64,000 bases of DNA from Nocardioides flavescens (GTDB lineage: Bacteria; Actinomycetota; Actinomycetes; Propionibacteriales; Nocardioidaceae), in NCBI RefSeq assembly GCF_009823805.1, contig NZ_WUEK01000016.1:1-64000 (forward strand), read 5' to 3'. The position numbers and the translations under genes were made by a program. The notes under the pieces were generated by a model, which saw only the letters and a list, made by a program, of their open reading frames with translations, ran no database searches and had not been told where the DNA came from. Position 1 is the first letter of the stretch. Every line of letters begins with the position of its first letter. Shown piece by piece: positions 7,487 to 16,356 of the stretch.

Positions 7487-8772
7487 GCTCACCGGACCCC
7501 CAGGAGACCATCGCCCAGCCACCGGCCGCGGCGAGCACGCCGCTCACCCGACGGGGCGTCCCGACCGACCCCGACCTGCGGGTGCTCGCCCTCGCGACCC
7601 TGGTCAACCGCGCCGGCTCGGGCGCCTCGACGACGACGTTCGCCATCTTCTTCACCCGCGACGTCGGCATCGCGCCGACCACCGTCGGTCTGCTGCTGTC
7701 GATCGCGGCGCTGGTGGGGCTGCTCGGACAGGTGCCGCTCGGACACCTCGGCGACGTGACGGGTCCGCGGGAGCTGCTCCGCACCCTGACGATCGCCTCG
7801 GGCGTGGTGCTCCTCGGTCTCCTCGTCGCCCGCTCGCCGTGGGCGCTCGGGGTGGTCCTCGGCCTCGCGACCCTGCTCAGCTCCGGCTCGGGCGCCGTGC
7901 GCAACGGCATGATCGCCCGGATCGCGACCGGTGGGCGCGGGGTCGCGTTCAAGGCCTACCTGCGCGCGGTCACGAACGTCGCGATGAGCTTCGGCGCCGC
8001 CCTCGGCGGGCTCGCCCTGCTCGTCGACCGCACGTGGGTCTACCTCGCGGTGTTCGCCCTCGACGGCCTGTGCACCATCGCCGCCGGCCTGGTCGTCGCC
8101 CGGCTCCCGCACCTGACGCCGTCGCCGGCCCGGCTGGCCGGGGAGCCGCGGCTCGCCGTACTGCGCGACCGGCCGTACGTGCTCGTCACCCTGCTGACCG
8201 GCATCGTCGCGATGCACTTCGCGGTCATGGAGGTCGGCATCCCGCTGTGGATCGCCGAGCACACCGACGCGCCGACCTGGATGGTCTCGGTGCTGCTGGT
8301 GCTCAACACCGTGGTCGTGGCGCTCTTCCAGGTGCGGCTCAGTCGCGGCGCCGACGACGTCACCAGCTCGGCGCGCACGATGGTGCTCGGCTGCGCGTGG
8401 ATCGCCGCCGGCTTCGCCGTCATCGCCGTCTCCGCGGGCGTGACCCGCTGGGTCGCCGTGGCCGTCCTGCTGGTCGGTGCGGGCACGCACGTCGTCGGCG
8501 AGATGGTCTCGAGTGCCGGCCAGTGGGGGCTCACGATGGGTCTGGCCCCGACCGAGCGCCAGGGGCAGTACCAAGGTTTCGCCGGCACCGGCTTCTCCCT
8601 GTCGAACGTCGTCGCGCCCACCCTCATCGTCTGGCTCTGCATCGAGTGGGGCTGGGAGGGCTGGCTCGTCATCGGCGCCCTCGTCCTCGCCTCCGGCCTC
8701 CTCCTCGTCCCCGTCTCCGCCTGGGCCCTGCGCACCCGCGAGCGCTACGGCGCCCTCTCCGCCACCGGCTGA
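7483..8772 (+). CDS. MFS transporter
   Basis: A 429-residue permease with about 12 membrane segments in two halves. The first cytoplasmic loop carries GHLGDVTGPRELL, a variant of the MFS loop 2-3 signature. The GTG start overlaps the upstream TGA (GTGA), so it is coupled to the SDR gene. Substrate unknown; the layout is typical of drug or small-molecule exporters. It ends in front of a large paired-palindrome region (8785-8876), which separates it from the convergent kinase gene. Confidence 0.85.
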   Translation: MSSPDPQETIAQPPAAASTPLTRRGVPTDPDLRVLALATLVNRAGSGASTTTFAIFFTRDVGIAPTTVGLLLSIAALVGLLGQVPLGHLGDVTGPRELLRTLTIASGVVLLGLLVARSPWALGVVLGLATLLSSGSGAVRNGMIARIATGGRGVAFKAYLRAVTNVAMSFGAALGGLALLVDRTWVYLAVFALDGLCTIAAGLVVARLPHLTPSPARLAGEPRLAVLRDRPYVLVTLLTGIVAMHFAVMEVGIPLWIAEHTDAPTWMVSVLLVLNTVVVALFQVRLSRGADDVTSSARTMVLGCAWIAAGFAVIAVSAGVTRWVAVAVLLVGAGTHVVGEMVSSAGQWGLTMGLAPTERQGQYQGFAGTGFSLSNVVAPTLIVWLCIEWGWEGWLVIGALVLASGLLLVPVSAWALRTRERYGALSATG

Positions 8773-8784
8773 CGGCGCTGTCGT

Positions 8785-8876
8785 CGACAGTCGAACTTTC
8801 GGGACATGCCTACGTCCCGGATGTTCGACAGTCGAGGGTTTGCAGCCCCCTGGGTGACTGCAACCCTCGACTGTCG
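8785..8876. repeat. Two overlapping palindromes built on a shared CGACAGTCGA module
   Basis: Palindrome one spans 8785-8834: 21-nt arms with about four mismatches and an 8-nt loop. Palindrome two spans 8826-8876: arms of about 20 nt with one bulge and a 12-nt loop. They share CGACAGTCG at 8826-8834, so the two hairpins cannot form at the same time. The element lies between convergent genes and probably acts as a bidirectional terminator. It is also compatible with a repetitive extragenic palindrome. Confidence 0.75.
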
Positions 8877-8888
8877 GGGGCCGCAGCC

Positions 8889-9512
8889 TCAGTCGACCTC
8901 GACGACGAAGTCGGCGCGTGAGGCAGCGGAGTCGACGAGGCGGGCGTTGGGCTCGTCGACGGTCTCGACCCAGGCGCGGGCGGCGTCGGGCGACTTGCCG
9001 GAGGCGACGTGGCGGGCGACGAGCCGGTCGCGCCGCACGGCGTCGTCGAGGCGCAGGTGCCACACGGAGTCGAGGCACTCGCGGACGGCGCGCCAGCGCG
9101 GCTCGTCGAGCAGCAGGTAGTTGCCCTCGGTGACGACGAGGCGCGCCTCGGGCGGGACGGGGATCGCGCCGGCGACGGGCTGCTCGAGGTCGCGCTCGAA
9201 CGCCGGCGCCATCACGGTGTGGCCAGGTCGCGCGCGCAGCCGGGTCAGCAGGGCGGCGTAGCCCTCGGCGTCGAACGTCTCGGGCGCACCCTTGCGCTCG
9301 AGCAGCCCACGGCGGATCAGCTCGACGTCGGCGAGGTGGAAGCCGTCCATCGGCACCACCGGGCAGCCGTACGCCGCCGCGAGCCCCGCGCCCAGCGTCG
9401 ACTTGCCCGCCCCGGGCGCCCCCGCGAGACCGAGCAGCACCCGCTCGGACGGGGCCGCGGCGCGGAGGAGGTCGTCGGCCCTGGCCCGCAGGTCATCGTC
9501 GAGTGGGCTCAG
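8889..9512 (-). CDS. P-loop nucleoside/pantothenate kinase-like protein
   Basis: A 207-residue ATP-binding kinase of the uridine kinase/pantothenate kinase superfamily. The Walker A motif is GLAGAPGAGKSTLG near residue 28. It is followed by VPMDGFHLAD, typical of this superfamily, and RLVVTEGNYLLLDEPRW, the nucleoside-kinase-like strand. Late RHVASGKSPDAARAWVE is also conserved in such actinobacterial proteins. Substrate unknown. No ATG, GTG or TTG exists upstream of Walker A in this frame after the previous gene. The best start is a CTG that overlaps the upstream TGA (CTGA). The first in-frame GTG would lie just before the P-loop and is probably too late. Confidence 0.75.
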   Translation of the reverse strand: MSPLDDDLRARADDLLRAAAPSERVLLGLAGAPGAGKSTLGAGLAAAYGCPVVPMDGFHLADVELIRRGLLERKGAPETFDAEGYAALLTRLRARPGHTVMAPAFERDLEQPVAGAIPVPPEARLVVTEGNYLLLDEPRWRAVRECLDSVWHLRLDDAVRRDRLVARHVASGKSPDAARAWVETVDEPNARLVDSAASRADFVVEVD

Positions 9513-10912
9513 CGCCGCACCTTGACCTTCTTCACGGCGACCGGGGTGCTGCCGCCGGGCGCGTAGATCTCGAGTCGGAGCACGGTGACCTTGCCGCGCT
9601 TGACCGCCTTCAGGCCCTTCTTGGAGAGCTTGAGCCGGACGGCGCCCTTCTTGCCCGCCTTGACCGAGTAGGACTTCAACCCGGTGACGGCCTTGGGCTT
9701 CTTCTTCGACGTCGTCACGAGTCGCGCCTGGCCGGCGCAGCCGCGGGTGGCGTCCTTGGGGCAGGCCACGCGCAGCGCGACCTTGTTGCCCTTGACCCGG
9801 ATCGGGGCCTTGCCGGCCTTGATCGTGCCGGGCACCGCGCCGTAGAGCACCGAGCCCTCGCCCGGGTCGACATTGGTGACCTGCAGGTCGGCGATGGACG
9901 TCTTGATGACGACGTTGTTGGTGGCGTCGGTGGCGTAGACCGCGCCGTCGCGGCCGAAGGCGATCGAGTTGGGCGCGTAGTTGCCGATCGCGGTCAGCGC
10001 ACCGCCCGAGCCGTTGGGCGCGATGTGGCCGATGCCCTTGGCGGCACCGATCGAGGTGAACCACATGTTGCCGTCGGGGCCCTGGATGAGGGAGTTGATC
10101 GCGGTGCGGTCGCCGGTGTCGTACGACGTGACCGCGCCGCTGCCGGCGTCGAGGTAGCCGACGGAGCCCTCGCTGGGGGAGAAGGCGAAGCTGCCGCGCT
10201 GGTAGCGGCCGAACCAGATCGAGCCGACCGGGCCCGGCGCGATGGCGAACGGGTAGGCGGCGTAGTCGTTGACCGGGTACGTCGTGCCGCCGCCGGATGC
10301 GTTGATGCGGGTGAGTCCAGAGTCGGTGCGGCACCAGAACGCCCCGTCCGTCCCGCGCCCCAGAGCGTCGTTGCACTCGGGCGCGTTGGGCACGTCGCGG
10401 TAGCCGGCGTCGTTGGCCAGCGTCACGAACTGCTCGTTGAAGTTCATGGTGATCCACGCCGTGCCGTCCCCGGCCACACGGACTTCCTTGCCGTACGGGT
10501 ACCCGCCGCCCGGCGCGCCCTGCGTGGCGCCGATGTGCAGGTCCCGAATGACGCGACCATCAGGTGCGAGGTGGCGTGCGTACTCACCAGAGTCATAGAG
10601 GATCCACACGCTCCCATCGGGCGCGACGTCGAGGTCCTCGGTCTGCGAGATTCCTGGCGAGGCGGCAGGAAGGGCGAACTCGCTGATCGAGCCGTCGGCG
10701 TTGACCCGGCCGACTTTGTTGGCCTCGCGCTCGACGAACCACAGGGTGCCGTCGGGCGAGGCCACGATGCTCTCGGCGCCCGAGGCGCTCGTCGGGATCG
10801 GGATGACCTGGGTCGCGGCGCTCGCGGACGGGGCGGCGGCCACCCCGAGGACGGCGAGCACGCCGAGGGTGAGCAGCAGGCTGGACACGGACGCGACGAG
10901 GCGCTGGCGCAT
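9509..10912 (-). CDS. Secreted Vgb-like beta-propeller protein
   Basis: A 467-residue exported protein. The signal peptide runs to about residue 34 (VLGVAAAPSASAAT). Residues about 35-350 contain repeated blade motifs such as SPDGTLWFVE, APDGSVWILY and GPDGNMWFTS, the pattern of virginiamycin B lyase-like/NHL beta-propellers. The C-terminal 110 residues hold a Lys-rich beta domain with a cysteine pair (RVACPKDATRGCAGQARLV) that recurs in exported proteins of Nocardioides-type genomes. No lyase activity should be inferred from the fold. An inverted repeat CTCTGT-CCTA-ACAGAG at 10946-10961 precedes the gene. The 3' end is coupled to the kinase gene. Confidence 0.75.
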   Translation of the reverse strand: MRQRLVASVSSLLLTLGVLAVLGVAAAPSASAATQVIPIPTSASGAESIVASPDGTLWFVEREANKVGRVNADGSISEFALPAASPGISQTEDLDVAPDGSVWILYDSGEYARHLAPDGRVIRDLHIGATQGAPGGGYPYGKEVRVAGDGTAWITMNFNEQFVTLANDAGYRDVPNAPECNDALGRGTDGAFWCRTDSGLTRINASGGGTTYPVNDYAAYPFAIAPGPVGSIWFGRYQRGSFAFSPSEGSVGYLDAGSGAVTSYDTGDRTAINSLIQGPDGNMWFTSIGAAKGIGHIAPNGSGGALTAIGNYAPNSIAFGRDGAVYATDATNNVVIKTSIADLQVTNVDPGEGSVLYGAVPGTIKAGKAPIRVKGNKVALRVACPKDATRGCAGQARLVTTSKKKPKAVTGLKSYSVKAGKKGAVRLKLSKKGLKAVKRGKVTVLRLEIYAPGGSTPVAVKKVKVRR

Positions 10913-10987
10913 GGAGGTCCCTGGGGAGGAGTGAACGAGGTGAGCCTCTGTCCTAACAGAGAAGGCCACCCGGAGGCGACCCCCCAA

Positions 10988-11145
10988 GGCGCGTTGATCG
11001 AGTCCTCGCGGTCGCCCGCGCGGCGTCGCATCGGACCTGGACGGCGTTGTCGTCGCCCGCCGTGACTCCGCCACGGCGGGCTCCTCCGCCTTGCCAGCTC
11101 CGCGCGACCCCACGCCTGCTCCCACGGGGACTCGATCAACGCGCC
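10988..11145. repeat. MITE-like repeat, copy 1, with perfect 17-bp terminal inverted repeats
   Basis: The left end GGCGCGTTGATCGAGTC (10988-11004) is the exact reverse complement of the right end at 11129-11145. The interior includes a hairpin CCCGCCGTG-N6-CACGGCGGG. A second copy lies at 51584-51742. I count about 8 mismatches over the roughly 125-bp core. No coding capacity is evident. This accounts for most of the 295-bp gap before hflX. Confidence 0.88.
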
Positions 11146-11192
11146 CAGGTGACGCCTGTGGAAAGGGCTCGTCGCCTGCTGGGCTCAGCGCC

Positions 11193-11198
11193 TACGCT
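11193..11198 (+). promoter_or_regulatory. -10 hexamer TACGCT upstream of hflX
   Basis: TACGCT ends 9 nt before the hflX ATG, so the transcript would have at most a few leader bases. The same CTACGCTGGAC block occurs before the flavoprotein gene at 5149-5159. Confidence 0.55.
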
Positions 11199-11207
11199 GG
11201 ACAGCAC

Positions 11208-12725
11208 ATGAGCAACGCACACGACTTCTCCCTCCACGACGAGCTCGAGGCGACCCGCGACTGGGTCGACGAGCCCGCTGACGACGCAGACCTCGCCGAC
11301 GACGACCTCGACGAGTCGGTCGACCTCCCCAGCCTCGACGAGCCCGACCCCGAGGACGAGCCGACGGTCGGCGCGATGGAGCTGGCCGAGCGCCACGCCC
11401 TGCGCCGCGTCGCGAGCCTGTCGACCGAGCTCGAGGACATCACCGAGGTCGAGTACCGCAAGCTCCGCCTCGAGCGGGTCGTGCTGGTCGGCGTCTGGAC
11501 CGAGGGCAGCGTCCAGGACGCCGAGAACTCGCTCGCCGAGCTCGCGTTGCTCGCCGAGACCGCGGGCTCGGAGGTGCTGGAGGCGATCTTCCAGCGTCGC
11601 CAGTCGCCCGACCCGGCGACCTACGTCGGCCGCGGCAAGGTCGAGGCGATCAAGGAGATCGTCCAGGCCACCGGCGCCGACACGGTGATCTGCGACGGTG
11701 AGCTCGCGCCCGGCCAGCTGCGCAACCTCGAGGACCGGCTCAAGGTCAAGGTCGTCGACCGCACCGCGCTGATCCTCGACATCTTCGCCCAGCACGCGAA
11801 GTCGCGCGAGGGCCAGGCGCAGGTCGAGCTCGCCCAGCTCAACTACATGAAGCAGCGCCTGCGCGGCTGGGGTGGCAACCTGTCGCGCCAGGCCGGTGGC
11901 CGGGTCGCCGCCGGCGCCGGCATCGGTGGCCGCGGCCCCGGTGAGACCAAGATCGAGACCGACCGCCGCCGCATCAACACCAAGATCGCCAAGCTGCGTC
12001 GCGACCTCAAGGAGATGAAGGGGACCCGCGACACCAAGCGCCAGCAGCGCGAGCGCCACCAGATCCCCGCGGTGGTCATCGCCGGCTACACCAACGCCGG
12101 CAAGTCCTCGCTGCTCAACCGGCTCACCGACGCGGGCGTGCTCGTCGAGGACGCACTGTTCGCGACGCTCGACCCGACCACGCGTCGTACGACGACCGCC
12201 GACGGCCGCGTCTACACGATGAGCGACACCGTCGGGTTCGTGCGCCACCTGCCGCACCAGCTGGTCGAGGCGTTCCGGTCGACGCTCGAGGAGGTCGCCG
12301 AGGCCGACCTCGTGCTGCACGTCGTTGACGGGTCCCACCCCGACCCCGAGGGCCAGATCTCGGCGGTGCGCGAGGTGTTCGCCGAGATCGGCGCCACCGA
12401 GGTGCCCGAGCTGATCGTCATCAACAAGGCCGACCAGGCCGATCCGCTCGTGCTCGGCCGCCTGCAGCGCGAGGAGCCGCACGCGGTCGTGGTCAGCGCC
12501 AAGACGGGCGAGGGCATCCGCGAAGCGCTCGCCCTGGTCGAGAGCGAGCTGCCGCGACCGGCGGTGGAGTTCACGGCACTGCTGCCCTACGAGCGCGGCG
12601 ACCTGCTCAACAAGCTGCACCAGCACGGCGAGATCGACTCGCTCGAGCACACCGGCGAGGGCACGGTCGTCGCCGGCCGCGCCAACGCCGACCTCGCGGG
12701 CGAGCTCGCGGCCTACGCCGTCTGA
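11208..12725 (+). CDS. hflX: GTPase HflX
   Basis: A 505-residue ribosome-associated GTPase that splits or rescues stalled 70S ribosomes under stress. The N-terminal 60 residues are very acidic, as is common in actinobacterial versions. The HflX domain contains YVGRGKVEAIKEIV and RLRGWGGNLSRQAGGRV. The G domain shows G1 GYTNAGKSSLLNRL, G3 DTVGFVRHLP and G4 NKAD. I chose the ATG at 11208 because upstream codons overlap the repeat element and a -10 hexamer sits just before it. It is the only gene on this strand here and appears to be transcribed alone. Confidence 0.96.
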   Translation: MSNAHDFSLHDELEATRDWVDEPADDADLADDDLDESVDLPSLDEPDPEDEPTVGAMELAERHALRRVASLSTELEDITEVEYRKLRLERVVLVGVWTEGSVQDAENSLAELALLAETAGSEVLEAIFQRRQSPDPATYVGRGKVEAIKEIVQATGADTVICDGELAPGQLRNLEDRLKVKVVDRTALILDIFAQHAKSREGQAQVELAQLNYMKQRLRGWGGNLSRQAGGRVAAGAGIGGRGPGETKIETDRRRINTKIAKLRRDLKEMKGTRDTKRQQRERHQIPAVVIAGYTNAGKSSLLNRLTDAGVLVEDALFATLDPTTRRTTTADGRVYTMSDTVGFVRHLPHQLVEAFRSTLEEVAEADLVLHVVDGSHPDPEGQISAVREVFAEIGATEVPELIVINKADQADPLVLGRLQREEPHAVVVSAKTGEGIREALALVESELPRPAVEFTALLPYERGDLLNKLHQHGEIDSLEHTGEGTVVAGRANADLAGELAAYAV

Positions 12726-12795
12726 GAGCGTCGGCGCTCGCTCGCCGCTCTGCGAACCACCCGGTTGAACTATTCGGATGTCAGCCGCGGCGGCG

Positions 12796-12801
12796 CAGAC
12801 T
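12796..12801 (+). promoter_or_regulatory. -10 hexamer CAGACT of a leaderless promoter
   Basis: CAGACT is followed by 6 nt and the GTG at 12808. The same hexamer and spacing precede the gene at 232. This decides the start of the SGNH hydrolase over an ATG at 12778. Confidence 0.6.
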
Positions 12802-12807
12802 TGTCCC

Positions 12808-13509
12808 GTGCTCTCTCGGGGTCTCGTCGTCGTGCGCTCACGACGCCGTCTGATCGTGCTGCTGGCGTTCGCGCTGGTCGCGACCGTCGTGGTCTCGGGA
12901 GTCCTCACGGCGCGCGCCTCGGGCGCGACGAAGTGCGAGCGGTTCGCCACCGGCTCGGCCCAGCGGGCGAAGGTCGTCACCGGCACCGGTGAGCGCGTCG
13001 TGGTGATCGGCGACTCCTGGTCGGCCGGTCTCGGACTGGCCCGCCCCGGCCAGTCGTGGCCCTCCCGTCTGGCCGGCGAGGTGCACGTCGCAGGCTTCTC
13101 CGGCTCGGGGTTCAGCGCGGGGGCCTCCGAGTGCGGGCGTCGGGCGTCGTTCGCGGCCCGCGAGCCGCAGGCGCTGCGCGGCGGCGCCGACCTCGTGGTG
13201 CTCGAGGGGGGTCTCAACGACGTCGACCAGCCGAGTGCGGCGATCGCCACCGGCTTCCGCCGCGCCGTCGCGGAGGCCGCGCCCCACCCGGTCGTGGTCG
13301 TCGGCCCCGCGTCCGCCCCGTCGCGGGCCCGCTGGGTGCCCCGTGTCGACGCGCTGCTCGCGCGACTGTCCGCCGAGGCGGGTGTCGACTACGTCTCGAC
13401 CGCTGACCTGCAGCTGACCTACCTGCCCGACCAGCTGCACCTCACGCCGGCCGGCCACCGCGCCTTCGGCGACGCCGTCGCCCAGCGGATCGCCGCGCTG
13501 GGGCTCTGA
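12808..13509 (+). CDS. SGNH/GDSL-type hydrolase, membrane-anchored or secreted
   Basis: A 233-residue protein with an N-terminal Arg-rich stretch and a hydrophobic segment (residues about 12-35), a signal peptide or anchor. The SGNH blocks are VVVIGDSWSAGLGL (nucleophile Ser in GDSW), VLEGGLNDVD (oxyanion Asn) and DQLHLTPAGHRAFG (catalytic Asp and His). It is probably an extracytoplasmic esterase or deacetylase acting on cell-wall sugars or lipids; the substrate is unknown. The start is chosen from the CAGACT promoter spacing. It is convergent with the alpha/beta hydrolase gene, 2 bp apart. Confidence 0.82.
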   Translation: MLSRGLVVVRSRRRLIVLLAFALVATVVVSGVLTARASGATKCERFATGSAQRAKVVTGTGERVVVIGDSWSAGLGLARPGQSWPSRLAGEVHVAGFSGSGFSAGASECGRRASFAAREPQALRGGADLVVLEGGLNDVDQPSAAIATGFRRAVAEAAPHPVVVVGPASAPSRARWVPRVDALLARLSAEAGVDYVSTADLQLTYLPDQLHLTPAGHRAFGDAVAQRIAALGL

Positions 13510-13511
13510 GC

Positions 13512-14399
13512 TCAGAGTCCGGCCAGCTCCTTCAGCTCCGCCAGCACCGCGGGCATCCGCACGACCGGGGTCAGGTGACCGTCGTCCTCGGTCAGGTGCG
13601 CGACCGCGCCGGGCACGTGCTCGGCGAGCCAGGCGCCGTGGGCGTAGGGGACCATCGCGTCCTGCCGGCCCTGGTGGACCACGACCGGCACCCTGATGGC
13701 GGCGACGTCGAAGCCCCAGGGCCGCACGGCCGCCTGGCCGTCGTCGAGCACGCCGGCGATGCGCTGGGCGCCCGCGTGGTGGAAGGTCGCGGTCATCCAC
13801 TCCACGAACCCGCGGTCCAGCACCTCCCGGTCGGCCGGCGGCAGCAGCCCGCCCATCGCGTCGGCGATGTCGTCGGCGTCGGCCAGCAGGATCGGGAGGA
13901 ACTCGGTCTCGAGGTAGGCGGCGTACTCCTCGCGTCCGGCGGCAGCGGCGGTGTACTCCGCGACGTTCTCCTCGGCCATGCCGCTCATCCAGTCCAGCCC
14001 CTCGGCGTCGTACGGCGCGACCCCGGCGATCGAGACCGCGGCGCGGCACCGGTCGGGGAGCAGCGCGGCGCAGCCCAGGGCGCGCGGGCCGCCGCCGGAC
14101 CACCCGGCGGTCACGAACTCCCCGACGCCGAGCGCGTCCAGGATCTGCACCGCGTCGGCGACGTCGTCGGCCATCCGGGGCTCGGGTCGCGGGCGGGCGG
14201 TGGAGGCGCCGTAGCCGGGACGCGACCAGGTGATCAGCCGCAGACCGGCGTCGCGGGCGGCGTCGTCGATGACCGAGAAGGGGACGGCTGCGGACGGCGA
14301 CCCGCCGTGGAAGAGCAGGGGGAAGCCGTCGGGGTCGCCCCCGGTCAGCACCTCCAGCGATCGCCCGTCTGCCGTCTCGACCTGCTGGTAGCCCGTCAC
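13512..14399 (-). CDS. Alpha/beta hydrolase
   Basis: A 295-residue cytoplasmic hydrolase. The nucleophile elbow is AGWSGGGPRAL (Ser near residue 98), the oxyanion region is LLFHGGSPSAA, the acid is probably in VVHQGRQDAMVP, and the His is in EDDGHLTP. The fold is clear, the substrate is not. GTG start with TAGGCT at 14407-14412 (read leftward) 7 nt upstream, which suggests its own leaderless transcript even though it lies only 20 bp from the end of the histidine kinase gene. Confidence 0.85.
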   Translation of the reverse strand: MTGYQQVETADGRSLEVLTGGDPDGFPLLFHGGSPSAAVPFSVIDDAARDAGLRLITWSRPGYGASTARPRPEPRMADDVADAVQILDALGVGEFVTAGWSGGGPRALGCAALLPDRCRAAVSIAGVAPYDAEGLDWMSGMAEENVAEYTAAAAGREEYAAYLETEFLPILLADADDIADAMGGLLPPADREVLDRGFVEWMTATFHHAGAQRIAGVLDDGQAAVRPWGFDVAAIRVPVVVHQGRQDAMVPYAHGAWLAEHVPGAVAHLTEDDGHLTPVVRMPAVLAELKELAGL

Positions 14400-14419
14400 G
14401 GCACCCAGCCTAGGACGGC

Positions 14420-16237
14420 CTAGGACGCCTGGACCGACTCCTCGGTCGACGGCGCGACGGAGGTCGGGACCGGCGACGACGCGGGCAGTGAGACCGTGAA
14501 GGTGCTCCCCTCGCCGAGCCGCGAGGCGACCTGGATGCGGCCGCCGTGGCGTGCTGCGATGGTGGCGACCGTCGTCAGTCCGAGCCCGGTGCCGGACTCG
14601 CGCAGCGCGGCCGGGTTGGTGCTGCGGAAGAAGGCGCGGAACAGCTCGCGCTGGTCCTCCTCCGAGATGCCGATGCCGGTGTCGCTCACCGTCAGCACCA
14701 CCTCGTCCGCGGCGCGCCGGAAGCGTACGGCGACGCGACCGCCCGACCCGGTGTACTTCACCGCGTTGCTCGCGAGGTTGCCGACCAGCCGGTCGAGCTC
14801 GACCGCGTCGCCCAGCACGACCAGGGGGGTGTCGGGCTCGTCCAGGGACAGCTCCACGCCCTTGGCCCGGGCCGTCGAGTCGACGAGGGCGACCACCTCA
14901 CGACCGACCCTGCGCACGTCGAGGGGCAGCGCGACGAGCGGGTGGTCGGGGTTGCTGACCCGGGCGAGCAGCAGCAGGTCGTCGACCACGGTGCCCATGC
15001 GGTCGGTGCCGCGGCGCATCGCCTCGTGGTGGCGCCGAGCGGCGGGATCGAGGTCGGCCTCGCCCAGGAGTTCGAGGTTGCCCGAGATGACCGTCAGGGG
15101 CGTGCGCAGCTCGTGGGAGAGCATCGCCACGAGCTGGGAGCGGTAGTCCTCGACGCGTTGCAGGTCGGCGACCAGCCGGCGCTCGCGCTCCAGCGCCCGT
15201 GCGGTCATCAGCGCGGCGCCGAGGTCGTGACCGACCTGCAGCGCGGAGTCGATCTCGACCGGCGACCAGTCGCGCTGGCCGGGCAGCCGCGAGAGCGCCA
15301 TGAAGCCCACGCACTCGTCACCGACCCCGAGCGCCACGCCGAGCACGGCGTGGTCCCCGCCGCCGAGCAGCTGGCCGCGGACGGACGCGCCCAGCCCCCA
15401 CGGGTCGCCCGGCCGGCCGGACGCGGACAGCAGCGGCTCCTGTCGCTCCCAGAGCTCCGGTGCGGCGATGGCGACCTCGTCGAGCAGGGTCAGCGGCACC
15501 TCGACGTGCTGGCCCTCGTCGGTGCGCGCGACGCTCGTGCCCGGGCCCTCGGGCTCGAAGACGTGCAGCCAGGAGCCGCACGCGTCGAAGCTGGCCACGA
15601 GCTGCCCGTGCGTGTGGCGCAGGACGTCGACCAGTGAGCCCAGCGTCGGCCGGGAGGCGGAGCGCACCAGCTGGCGCGCCGACGCGGCGTGCGCGGCCTG
15701 CTCCAGGAGCTCACGGGTGTCGAAGAGGGTGAGGACGGCGCGTTCGGCCTGCGCGGCGTACCGCTCGAGGAGGCTGCACTGGTGGGCGTCGGGCCGTCGT
15801 CCGGAGCTGGGCCGGTCGACGGAGAGGATGCCGGCGACGGCCCCGTCGTCGCCGGTGAGCACGGCGAGCAGCCCGTCGTCGGGCTGCCAGGCGTCGGGGT
15901 GGTCGGTCGGCACCTGCTCGATGCGCACCCAGTGCCCCTCGAGCTCCTCGAGCGGGGTCGACTCGAAGAAGCGCAGCCGCTCGCCGAGGTGGGTGGCGCG
16001 CGCCAGCACGGGTTCGATGATCGCGACCGGATCGGGCTGCTCGAGGTACGCGCGGTGCTCCTCGGGGCCGGTGTAGGCCAGGGTCACGAGCTGGTCGCCC
16101 TCGACGACCGAGAGGGCCGCGACCTCGTAGCCGACGATCTCCGCGATCGACTCGACCATCAGCTGCAGGACGGCCCGCGCTGACGACTCGGCCCAGGCCG
16201 CAGGACCGGGCTGCCGCCACGGAGCGTCCTGGTCCAC
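14420..16237 (-). CDS. GAF-domain sensor histidine kinase (orphan)
   Basis: A 605-residue soluble kinase with no membrane segments. Two GAF-like sensory regions occupy about 20-170 and 190-340. A coiled linker precedes the dimerisation/phosphoacceptor helix MLSHELRTPLTVISGNLELL (His near residue 373). The ATPase domain has N box LVGNLASNAVKYT, G1 VSDTGIGI and G2 GTGLGLTTV. There is no response regulator next to it, so its partner must be encoded elsewhere. The signal might be redox state, light or a small ligand bound by a GAF domain. GTG start with TACGGT (16245-16250, leftward) 7 nt upstream, divergent from dinG. Confidence 0.9.
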   Translation of the reverse strand: MDQDAPWRQPGPAAWAESSARAVLQLMVESIAEIVGYEVAALSVVEGDQLVTLAYTGPEEHRAYLEQPDPVAIIEPVLARATHLGERLRFFESTPLEELEGHWVRIEQVPTDHPDAWQPDDGLLAVLTGDDGAVAGILSVDRPSSGRRPDAHQCSLLERYAAQAERAVLTLFDTRELLEQAAHAASARQLVRSASRPTLGSLVDVLRHTHGQLVASFDACGSWLHVFEPEGPGTSVARTDEGQHVEVPLTLLDEVAIAAPELWERQEPLLSASGRPGDPWGLGASVRGQLLGGGDHAVLGVALGVGDECVGFMALSRLPGQRDWSPVEIDSALQVGHDLGAALMTARALERERRLVADLQRVEDYRSQLVAMLSHELRTPLTVISGNLELLGEADLDPAARRHHEAMRRGTDRMGTVVDDLLLLARVSNPDHPLVALPLDVRRVGREVVALVDSTARAKGVELSLDEPDTPLVVLGDAVELDRLVGNLASNAVKYTGSGGRVAVRFRRAADEVVLTVSDTGIGISEEDQRELFRAFFRSTNPAALRESGTGLGLTTVATIAARHGGRIQVASRLGEGSTFTVSLPASSPVPTSVAPSTEESVQAS

Positions 16238-16344
16238 GCGCCGAACCGTAGCGCTGCGGCGCAGCCCTCCGCCTCATTTCTCGTCCTCCGACCCGAGCCG
16301 GTCTGGCCTGGGGACGGGCGCAGCGCGCGACGGCGGCGAGCGCC

Positions 16345-16350
16345 TAGGGT
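16345..16350 (+). promoter_or_regulatory. -10 hexamer TAGGGT of the dinG-like gene
   Basis: TAGGGT, then 6 nt, then GTG at 16357. The spacing indicates a leaderless transcript and favours this GTG over the upstream TTG at 16351. Confidence 0.65.
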
Positions 16351-16356
16351 TTGCGG

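Noticed and set aside
12725..12751. Terminator after hflX
   Set aside because: An imperfect AGAG...CTCT stem can be drawn, but it is short, interrupted and lacks a T-run; too weak to list.
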